The notes below the pieces were generated by a model. The model had not been told where the DNA came from. It did no database searches and was given only the letters and a program-made list of their open reading frames with translations. Positions 5,210 to 11,327 of a stretch of 12,789 nt of DNA are shown here, piece after piece. Every line of letters starts with the position of its first letter. Positions within the stretch are counted from its first letter, which is position 1. The DNA comes from CAZALT01 sp964485515 (GTDB lineage Bacteria > Actinomycetota > Acidimicrobiia > Acidimicrobiales > Acidimicrobilacustridaceae). The position numbers and the translations under genes were made by a program. Location: positions 1 to 12,789 of the forward strand of contig CAZALT010000098.1 in the NCBI GenBank assembly GCA_964485515.1, read 5' to 3'.

Positions 5210-6233
5210 CGAACAAGCCGTACGAACGTCGGTCACCCGCGAGGACATCCGGCAGTTCCGCGAGGCCGTCGCCGGTGTGCTCGGCACGACCGACCGCGAC
5301 GTCCTGCCCCAGCCCGATGCCGGGTGGCGCCACACGTGGTCGGGACTCGCCGAGCTCGGCATCACCGCACTCTGCGTTCCCGAGCACCTCGGCGGTTCGG
5401 GCTTCGAGACCGAGGTCGCGGTCGCGGCGGCGATGGAGCTGGGCGGCGGGTTGCACGGCGCCCCGTACGCCGGTCTCGTCGCCAGCGCTCGAGCGCTCGC
5501 CGGGGGCGCGGTGGCCGATGATCGCGCCGTCATCGATCTGCTGGACGGGGTCCTCGCCGGCGAGAGGATCTGTGCCTTCGCTCGACTCGACCCGGCGGGC
5601 GAGGTGGCCCGATCGGTCGACGGCGCCGACGTCGCCGATGTCCTCGTCGTCGAGCGTGTCGACGGCGACCTCGTCCTGCTGTCCGACCCGTCGGCATGGA
5701 CCACGACCGGACTCCCGCGCGACTTCGACGTCACCCGTACGTGCTCCGATGTGGCGGTCGACCTCTCGGGAGGTCGCTCGCTCGGCGCGGACGGCACCGT
5801 CGGTCTGCTGTTCGGCCTGCTCATCGCGGCCGACGCAGTCGGTGGCGCCCAGCGCGCCCTCGCTCGTACCGTCGACTACGTCAAGGAGCGCGTCGCCTTC
5901 GGCAGGCCCATCGGCGGGTTCCAGGCCGTGCAGCACCGCCTCGCCGACCACGCCGTCCAGCTCCGGGGACTCGACCTGCTCCTCGCCGAGGCGGCGACCG
6001 CCATCGGCGACGGCGACCCGTCGGCTCGCCGGCGCACGCTGCTCGCCGAGGCGGGAGCGAGCTCGGTCGTGCCGAACCTCCTCCACGATCTGGTGCAGCT
6101 CACCGGCGGCATCGGCTTCACCTGGGAGTACGGCCTGCACTTCTACGGACGGCGCGCCCACCACGATGCCGCGCTCGGTGCCAACCCCCGACGGGCCCAA
6201 CAGCTCCTGGCGATCGAGGAGGCCTGGGTCTGA
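5202..6233 (+). CDS. Acyl-CoA dehydrogenase, short beta-type subunit (FadE28-like)
   Basis: 343 aa from GTG 5202, preceded by GAGAG (5191-5195) at 6-nt spacing. A TTG at 5166 would add 12 residues from inside the leader. The acyl-CoA dehydrogenase fold is recognisable from LAELGITALCVPEHLGGSGF near residues 48-67, the FAD-contact region YVKERVAFGRPIGGFQAVQH (226-245) and LTGGIGFTWEYGLHFY (300-315). It is shorter than the usual ~380 aa, with a reduced middle beta domain. The helix that carries an ER catalytic Glu in isovaleryl-CoA-type enzymes reads ADAVGGAQRAL here, and no replacement base is obvious at the C-terminal position. This fits the non-catalytic partner in alpha2beta2 ChsE-type dehydrogenases of mycobacterial sterol side-chain oxidation (FadE28/FadE29, FadE26/FadE27). 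Its stop overlaps the start of the next gene by 1 nt (TGATG). First gene of the operon. Confidence 0.85.
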   Translation: MNVEQAVRTSVTREDIRQFREAVAGVLGTTDRDVLPQPDAGWRHTWSGLAELGITALCVPEHLGGSGFETEVAVAAAMELGGGLHGAPYAGLVASARALAGGAVADDRAVIDLLDGVLAGERICAFARLDPAGEVARSVDGADVADVLVVERVDGDLVLLSDPSAWTTTGLPRDFDVTRTCSDVAVDLSGGRSLGADGTVGLLFGLLIAADAVGGAQRALARTVDYVKERVAFGRPIGGFQAVQHRLADHAVQLRGLDLLLAEAATAIGDGDPSARRRTLLAEAGASSVVPNLLHDLVQLTGGIGFTWEYGLHFYGRRAHHDAALGANPRRAQQLLAIEEAWV

Positions 6234-7426
6234 TGTCGAGCACGAAAGCAACGCACGACATCGACCAGTTCCGGGCCGAGGTGCGCTCGTTCGTCGAGGC
6301 GAACGGCCACCCGATGCGGGGCGAAGGTTTGCGGGTTCCCGTCGACGAAGCGGAGGAGCGCGCCATCCGCACCTGGCTGGCGTCGCTCTACGAAGCCGGC
6401 TACCTGGGTGGGGGCTGGCCCGTCGAGTGGGGTGGCCGAGAGGGGCACCGCTCGGTGCACGACCTCGTCGTGATGGAGGAGCTCATCCTGGGCGATGCCT
6501 ACCGGCCGCTCGACCAGGTCATGCTCGCCGCTCACACGATCCTCACGTTCGGCAGCGACGCGCAGAAGGCCGAGCTGCTCCCCAAGATCCGTGGCGGTGA
6601 GCACATCTGGTGCCAGCTGTTCAGCGAGCCCGACGCGGGCAGCGACCTCGCCAACCTCCGCACCAAGGCCGTCCCCGCCTCTCGAGACGGCCAGGACGGG
6701 TGGCTCGTCACGGGCCAGAAGATCTGGTGCACCGACGGACAGTGGGCCGACATGGGCACGCTCTTGGCCCGCACCGATCCGGCCGTCGATCGCCACGCCG
6801 GCATCACCGCGTTCGTCATCCCCATGGACCTGCCCGGCATCGAGGTGCGACCCATCCGCGAGATGACTGGATACGAGGAGTTCTGCGAGGTCTTCCTCGA
6901 CGAGGTCTGGGTCGGTCCCAGCCACGTCCTCGGCGCGGTCGACGACGGGTGGCGGGTCATCACCTCGGGTCTCGCCTCCGAGCGGGCCTTCGTCGGAGCC
7001 AACTCCATCCAGCTCGACCGCCTGTTCGACGACCTCGTGCTGCTCGCCCGCACGGCGCGCCTGGCCGACGGGACGGCGCCGATGGACCACGAGGACGTCC
7101 GCGCCGACCTCGCCGACGCGCTCGTCCGGGTCGAGGCGGTCAAGGCCATCGTGCGCGACACGGTCGATCGGATCCTCGACGACGAGGAGCACCCGAGCGA
7201 CGGACCGGTGGCCAAGCTGGCCTACACCGAGCTCGACGTCGCGCTCACCGAACAGGCCCTGCGGCTGATCGGTTCATCGGCTTCGATCACCGACGAGGGA
7301 CGCGACGTCGTCGAGCGCTGGCAGCACAACTTCCTGTGGGGTCGAGCTCTCACCATCTCCGGCGGCGCGTCGGAGATCATGCGTGGTCTCATCGGCCGCC
7401 AGCTGCTCGGGTTGCCGCGGTCCTGA
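6233..7426 (+). CDS. Acyl-CoA dehydrogenase, catalytic alpha-type subunit (FadE29-like)
   Basis: 397 aa from the ATG overlapping the previous stop. It is full length: N-terminal helical domain, then CQLFSEPDAGSDLANLRTKA (127-146) for FAD/acyl contacts, VTGQKIWCTDGQWADMGTLL near 158-177, beta domain to about 245, and C-terminal helices ending with TISGGASEIMRGLIGRQLLG (from about 374). Glu250 in LASERAFVG occupies the position of the catalytic base in isovaleryl-CoA- and ChsE-type enzymes. The protein would oxidise an acyl-CoA to the 2,3-enoyl-CoA and pass electrons to ETF. Together with the short partner just upstream, in the same order as mycobacterial fadE28-fadE29, it probably forms a heterotetramer with FAD at the interface. 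The substrate is probably bulky and polycyclic, by analogy. No tandem ETF or hydratase gene follows. Confidence 0.9.
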   Translation: MSSTKATHDIDQFRAEVRSFVEANGHPMRGEGLRVPVDEAEERAIRTWLASLYEAGYLGGGWPVEWGGREGHRSVHDLVVMEELILGDAYRPLDQVMLAAHTILTFGSDAQKAELLPKIRGGEHIWCQLFSEPDAGSDLANLRTKAVPASRDGQDGWLVTGQKIWCTDGQWADMGTLLARTDPAVDRHAGITAFVIPMDLPGIEVRPIREMTGYEEFCEVFLDEVWVGPSHVLGAVDDGWRVITSGLASERAFVGANSIQLDRLFDDLVLLARTARLADGTAPMDHEDVRADLADALVRVEAVKAIVRDTVDRILDDEEHPSDGPVAKLAYTELDVALTEQALRLIGSSASITDEGRDVVERWQHNFLWGRALTISGGASEIMRGLIGRQLLGLPRS

Positions 7427-7517
7427 CCGAACGACCGAACACGACCCGTGCGCACGCGCAAAGATCGACGCCGCACCCCACTCGGTCCCCGACAGCCCAG
7501 CCCATCAGGAGAAACCC

Positions 7518-7949
7518 GTGACCATCGAAGGCGACGTCGCCGACCACCAGGAGATCCGGAACCTGCTGGCGAAGTACTGCCTGCACCTCGACCTCCTCGA
7601 GGTGGAGGAGTGGATCGGGCTGTTCACCGAGGACTGCACCTACCGGGTGTACGGCAAGGTCTGGGAAGGTCACGACGGCATCCGTCGCATCGCGGTGGGC
7701 GCGCCGAAGGGCCTCCATCTCGGCGGCGTCACCGAGATCGTCTCGATCACCCCCTCCGGTGAGAGCGACGGCACCGGCGATCGCGCCGTGACCCGTCACA
7801 ACCTGCTCTTCCTCGAGGACGGCAGCCCCGAGCTGCGCCGCTGCCTCTACGAGGACGAGCTCGTCCGCCAGGACGGCTCGTGGCGCTTCGCCCAGCGTCA
7901 CGTGCGGTTCCTGACCGCCGACGGCATCTCGGATAGACCGGAGCGGTGA
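7518..7949 (+). CDS. SnoaL-like / NTF2-fold protein, possible dehydratase or isomerase
   Basis: 143 aa. GTG 7518 is preceded by AGGAGA (7507-7512) at 5-nt spacing, which decides against the longer open frame upstream. The pattern IRNLLAKYCLHLDLLEVEEW followed by LFTEDCTYRVYG is the hallmark of the SnoaL_4/NTF2-like superfamily, a cone-shaped alpha+beta barrel. Tyr20 and Asp25 are five apart, the same spacing as Tyr30 and Asp35 in the bile-acid dehydratase BaiE as I remember it, and His67 is a candidate third residue. Family members include steroid isomerases, dehydratases and ring-hydroxylating dioxygenase small subunits. No dioxygenase large subunit is nearby, so the last is unlikely. Its stop overlaps the ligase start by 4 nt, which ties it to the same pathway. 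It begins 91 bp after the dehydrogenase. Family confident, reaction inferred. Confidence 0.82.
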   Translation: MTIEGDVADHQEIRNLLAKYCLHLDLLEVEEWIGLFTEDCTYRVYGKVWEGHDGIRRIAVGAPKGLHLGGVTEIVSITPSGESDGTGDRAVTRHNLLFLEDGSPELRRCLYEDELVRQDGSWRFAQRHVRFLTADGISDRPER

Positions 7950-9538
7950 TTCCCGAGCCGCTGAACGTACCGATGACCATCCCCTCCGTGCTCGCCGCGG
8001 CCGTCGCCCGACTCGGTGACCGCGAGGCGGTCGTCGAGGCTGACCGCGTCCTCACGTACGCCGATCTCGATGTCGAGGCTCGCTCCTTCGGTGCCGCCCT
8101 CGTCGCCCTCGGCATCGAGCCCGGCGACCGGGTCGCCATCTGGGCGCCGAACAGCACCGACTGGATCGTCGCCTTGTTCGGCCTCGAGCAGGCAGGCGCC
8201 ACGCTCGTGCCGATCAACACCCGGTTCAAGGGCCACGAAGCCGCCGAGGTCCTCCGCCGCAGCAAGGCCCGCGTCCTGGTGACGGTCACCGACTTCCTCG
8301 GCGCCGACTACGCCGCTCTCGTCCGCGGCGCGGGTGTGGATCTGCCCGATCTCGACGTGGTCGTCACCATCGCCGGGCCCGCCACGGGAGATGTCGTGGC
8401 ATGGGGTGACTTCGTCGCGTCGGGCGGTGACGCGGATCTGGCCGAGCTCGATCGACGGTCCGCGGCGGTCACGGAGTCGGACTTCTCCGACATCCTCTTC
8501 ACGTCAGGTACGACGGGCACGCCCAAGGGTGTGGTGCAGACCCACGCCGGCACGGTCGGCGTCGCCCGCGACTGGGTGGCCATGACCGGCATCACCGATG
8601 CCGACCGCTACCTCATGGTCAACCCGTACTTCCACATGTTCGGGTTCAAGGCGGGCATCCTCGCGTCGGTCGTCGGTGGTTTGACCATGTACCCGGTCAC
8701 GACCTTCGATCCGAACGCCGTCCTCCAGCAGATAGCCGACTATCGGATATCTGTCCTGCCTGGCCCACCCACGATCTACCAGTCGATCCTCGACCTCAGC
8801 GTGGCGAGCGACCTCGATCTGACCAGCCTGCGCGTCGCGGTCACCGGCGCGGCCGAGATCCCCGTCGTGCTCATGCAGCGCGTGATGGAGGACATGCCGT
8901 TCGAGGTCGTCCTCGTCGGCTACGGCCTGTCGGAGTGCGGCACCGTCACCGGCACCGCCATCGACGACCCACCCGAAGCGCACGCCACCACGGTCGGCAA
9001 GGTCCGGCCCGGCTTCGAGATCCGCCTCGTCGACGGCGACGACGAGGACGTGCCCGACGGCGAGGCCGGCGAGGTGCTGACCCGCGGCTCGACCGTGATG
9101 TCGCACTACCTCGACGACCCCGAGGCCACCGCCGAGGCGTTCACCGCCGACGGCTGGTTCCGCACCGGCGACATCGGCCAGATCGACGACGACGGTCGTC
9201 TGCGCATCGTGGGTCGGGCCAAGGACATGTTCATCGTCGGCGGCTTCAACGCCTACCCCGCCGAGATCGAGAACGCCCTCGTGCGCCACCCCGACATCGC
9301 CCAGGCCGCGGTCATCGGCATCCCCGACGAGCGCATGGGCGAAGTAGCGATGGCCTTCGTGGTGTTGGCCCCCGGCTCGACGGTCACGCCCGACGAGATC
9401 ATCGCCTGGTCACGAGCCGAGATGGCCAACTACAAGGCGCCCCGCCGGGTCGAGATCCTCGACGAGCTCCCGGTCAACGCCACGGGCAAGGTCGAGAAGC
9501 TCGTGCTGAAGGAACGCGCCGGCACCAGTCGGCGATGA
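7946..9538 (+). CDS. Acyl-CoA ligase, ANL superfamily (FadD3-like)
   Basis: 530 aa from GTG 7946, which overlaps the previous TGA by 4 nt (GTGA); an in-frame ATG at 7973 would give 521 aa. The enzyme activates a carboxylic acid with ATP to an acyl-AMP and then to acyl-CoA. Motifs: P-loop TSGTTGTPKG (186-195), YGLSECGTVTGT (about 328-339), GWFRTGD (403-409, Asp409 binding the ribose), the hinge near RIVGRAKDMFIVGG and the catalytic Lys515 in NATGKVEK. Stretches such as RVAIWAPNSTDWIVALFGLE, VLPGPPTIYQSILDLS and NPYFHMFGFKAGILA resemble mycobacterial FadD3, which activates the sterol C/D-ring acid HIP, more than generic fatty-acid ligases. This is a recollection, not a computed alignment. It is the last gene of the operon, ending 14 bp from the convergent toxin gene. 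Confidence 0.9.
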   Translation: MIPEPLNVPMTIPSVLAAAVARLGDREAVVEADRVLTYADLDVEARSFGAALVALGIEPGDRVAIWAPNSTDWIVALFGLEQAGATLVPINTRFKGHEAAEVLRRSKARVLVTVTDFLGADYAALVRGAGVDLPDLDVVVTIAGPATGDVVAWGDFVASGGDADLAELDRRSAAVTESDFSDILFTSGTTGTPKGVVQTHAGTVGVARDWVAMTGITDADRYLMVNPYFHMFGFKAGILASVVGGLTMYPVTTFDPNAVLQQIADYRISVLPGPPTIYQSILDLSVASDLDLTSLRVAVTGAAEIPVVLMQRVMEDMPFEVVLVGYGLSECGTVTGTAIDDPPEAHATTVGKVRPGFEIRLVDGDDEDVPDGEAGEVLTRGSTVMSHYLDDPEATAEAFTADGWFRTGDIGQIDDDGRLRIVGRAKDMFIVGGFNAYPAEIENALVRHPDIAQAAVIGIPDERMGEVAMAFVVLAPGSTVTPDEIIAWSRAEMANYKAPRRVEILDELPVNATGKVEKLVLKERAGTSRR

Positions 9539-9552
9539 CCCAGTCACGGTCC

Positions 9553-9975
9553 TCAGACGTCCAGCGGATTGGCGACGTGCATCCCTTGTCGACTCGCTGC
9601 CTCGCAAAGCGCCGTGTCGGCACTGGTGAGGATGTCTGCTCCGACGGTGAGTGCTGCTGCGAGATGGACTGCGTCGTAGCTGCGTAGTGCCTCGTCCTCG
9701 GCGAGATCGGCCGCTTCGGCGATCAGCTGCTCGGTCATCTCCACGACGGCGATTCCGTCGACGAGGCCAGCCAGGTCCCGCTTCGCCGTTCGGTGTTGTG
9801 CTGGAGTCAGCCTCGAGCCTCGTTCGGCCGCGGCCAGCGCGGCTCGGGCCTCGACGACGATGACCGCCGCCGAGCTGAGTACGTCAGCGGTGTCCCAGAT
9901 GAGCGCAGTCTCGTCCGAGCCGTCCTCCTCGATCAGGAGCTTGAGGATGGATGAGGTGTCGACGTAGGTGATCAC
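9553..9975 (-). CDS. vapC: VapC-type PIN-domain toxin
   Basis: 140 aa from GTG 9975-9973, which overlaps the antitoxin stop by 4 nt (GTGA). PIN-domain ribonucleases cut RNA with a cluster of acidic residues holding Mg/Mn. The expected residues are present: Asp6 in ITYVDTSS, Glu42 in VVEARAAL, Asp101 in RSYDAVHLAAAL and Asp120 in LTSADTAL. Length and order are normal and nothing looks broken. It is the second gene of a two-gene toxin-antitoxin operon on the minus strand, convergent with the ligase. The target RNA (often initiator tRNA or 23S rRNA in this family) cannot be told from sequence. Confidence 0.93.
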   Translation of the reverse strand: MITYVDTSSILKLLIEEDGSDETALIWDTADVLSSAAVIVVEARAALAAAERGSRLTPAQHRTAKRDLAGLVDGIAVVEMTEQLIAEAADLAEDEALRSYDAVHLAAALTVGADILTSADTALCEAASRQGMHVANPLDV

Positions 9976-10253
9976 CGCCGCTGTTCGGCGACGAGGTCGC
10001 TGACCGATCCGCTCGGCACGATCCGTCGGGCCGGGCGACGACGGCCCGACGACTTCGGTGGTCGGACCGCGCCAGCCGCGATCAGGTCAGCCATGCGGGT
10101 GTCCTCGTGATCCACGGCGGAGAGGCGGGCGATGGGCTTGCCGCGGTCGGTGACGATGAGATCCGCACCGGCCTGAACGCGCGCGAGGTACTTGCTGAGG
10201 TGGTTCTTCAGCTCGCGAACGCCGACCTCATCGTTCGATGTGGCTACAACCAT
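9972..10253 (-). CDS. Phd/YefM-family antitoxin of the VapC pair
   Basis: 93 aa from ATG 10253-10251. Only a weak AAGG lies in front of the start, so leader-poor initiation is possible. The N-terminal half, VGVRELKNHLSKYLARVQAG (10-29) then LIVTDRGKPIARL (32-44), is the DNA-binding Phd/YefM fold. The C-terminal half is basic and low-complexity (PPKSSGRRRPARR) and ends in SDLVAEQRR, a typical disordered toxin-binding tail. It would neutralise the toxin and repress its own promoter. Two TGTRGCTACA boxes flank its start codon. The oxidoreductase gene upstream on the same strand ends only 33 bp away, so read-through into the toxin-antitoxin pair is possible. Confidence 0.92.
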   Translation of the reverse strand: MVVATSNDEVGVRELKNHLSKYLARVQAGADLIVTDRGKPIARLSAVDHEDTRMADLIAAGAVRPPKSSGRRRPARRIVPSGSVSDLVAEQRR

Positions 10254-10271
10254 GCCTTGAGTGTAGCTACA
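10239..10271. promoter_or_regulatory. Paired TGTRGCTACA boxes, toxin-antitoxin operator
   Basis: TGTAGCTACA (10262-10271) is a perfect 10-bp palindrome 9 nt upstream of the antitoxin ATG. A near-copy TGTGGCTACA (10239-10248) lies in codons 2-5 of the gene. Centre-to-centre distance is 23 bp. YefM-type antitoxins bind paired TGTACA-like palindromes, so autoregulation by the antitoxin-toxin complex is the natural reading. Confidence 0.7.
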
Positions 10272-10286
10272 TGGCGTGGAGGGGCG

Positions 10287-11171
10287 TCACCTGTCTTCTC
10301 GGAGCTCCGAGATGACCTCGGCGAAGCGCTCCAGGGTCGCGGGTGGTGCGAAGTCGGCGAACCAGATGTAGAAGCGCTCGATGCCGCGCTCCCGCAATCC
10401 GGCGAAGTGGTCAGCCAGCTCACCGACCGAGCCGATGGCCATGAAGCGTCCCAGTCCCTGGGGCGGGAAGCGCTTCATCGCCGTCGTCGTGATGGCCTCT
10501 CGCTGCGACTCGTCGGGTACGAGGGCCACCATCGTCTGCACGGACACCCGTGCGTCGCCCGCGCTGGCGCGGCGTTCGTCGAGGCGGTCGAGCTCGTGGA
10601 CCGGGACGTTCCACCAGTCGGCGTGGCGGGCCACGAGCTGGAGGGTCTTGGGTCCGACCCCGCCGATGGTGATCGGGATCGCAACGCTGGGCACCGGGCG
10701 CTGCTGGGCGCCGACCAGCGTGAAGTGCTCGCCTTCGTGGTCCACGACCTCGCCGCTCCACAGCCCGGTGATGATCTCGAGCGACTCGGCGAACCGGGCG
10801 ACGCGGTCGCGGGGCACCGCGGAACCCACGCCGAACGTGGCGAACTCCTCGGGCACCGAGCCCCAACCGATGCCGAGATCGAACCGGTCACCCGACGCAT
10901 GGGCGAGCGACGTGGCCTGGCGGGCCAGCACCGCCGGATGGCGGAACGCGTCGCACAGCACGAGGTGGCCGACCCGCAGCGTCTCGGTCCGGGCGAGGAC
11001 CCAGCCGGCGATCTCCATCGCCTCCCACATGTCCTGGTCGAACGCGAGTGGTGGGGCGAGGTGGTCCATGAAGGCGATGCCCTCGAAACCGGCGGCCTCG
11101 GCGGCCTGCGCCCGCTCGACGATGGCGTCGTGGGTCATGCGCATCTGGGGGAGGAAGAGGTGGAACGACGG
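10287..11171 (-). CDS. LLM class oxidoreductase, 5' end lost in gap
   Basis: 294 residues are visible up to the N gap at 11172, and probably only a few N-terminal residues are missing, since the first visible ones (PSFHLFLPQMRM) are the opening beta strand. Family marks are EAAGFEGIAFMDHLAPPLAF, RVGHLVLCDAFRHPAVLARQ, ASGDRFDLGIGWGSVPEEF, ITIGGVGPKTLQLVARHADW and the C-terminal GLRERGIERFYIWFAD. It is a luciferase-like TIM-barrel enzyme using FMN or F420; the cofactor cannot be decided. It is clearly a different subfamily from the one at 3088. It runs on the minus strand toward the toxin-antitoxin pair and is divergent from katG across the gap. No link to the operon at 5202 is visible. Confidence 0.87.
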   Translation of the reverse strand, partial: PSFHLFLPQMRMTHDAIVERAQAAEAAGFEGIAFMDHLAPPLAFDQDMWEAMEIAGWVLARTETLRVGHLVLCDAFRHPAVLARQATSLAHASGDRFDLGIGWGSVPEEFATFGVGSAVPRDRVARFAESLEIITGLWSGEVVDHEGEHFTLVGAQQRPVPSVAIPITIGGVGPKTLQLVARHADWWNVPVHELDRLDERRASAGDARVSVQTMVALVPDESQREAITTTAMKRFPPQGLGRFMAIGSVGELADHFAGLRERGIERFYIWFADFAPPATLERFAEVISELREDR

Positions 11172-11271
11172 NNNNNNNNNNNNNNNNNNNNNNNNNNNNN
11201 NNNNNNNNNNNNNNNNNNNNNNNNNNNNNNNNNNNNNNNNNNNNNNNNNNNNNNNNNNNNNNNNNNNNNNN
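11172..11271. other. Scaffold gap of exactly 100 N
   Basis: The gap separates the 5' end of the minus-strand LLM gene from the katG leader. Unlike the first gap, its two edges share no repeat, so sequence is really missing and the 100 N is a placeholder length. The divergent promoter region of both genes, and any furA-like regulator in front of katG, would lie here. Confidence 0.95.
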
Positions 11272-11327
11272 GCAGCACCCGCACGAGCAGCACAACCGGA
11301 GCAGTACCGACACACAGGAGGACACCG

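Noticed and set aside
5004..6251. Minus-strand open frame over the short dehydrogenase and the first gap
   Set aside because: It is a shadow of the dehydrogenase gene, crosses Ns and repeats the artefactual 55-bp duplication.
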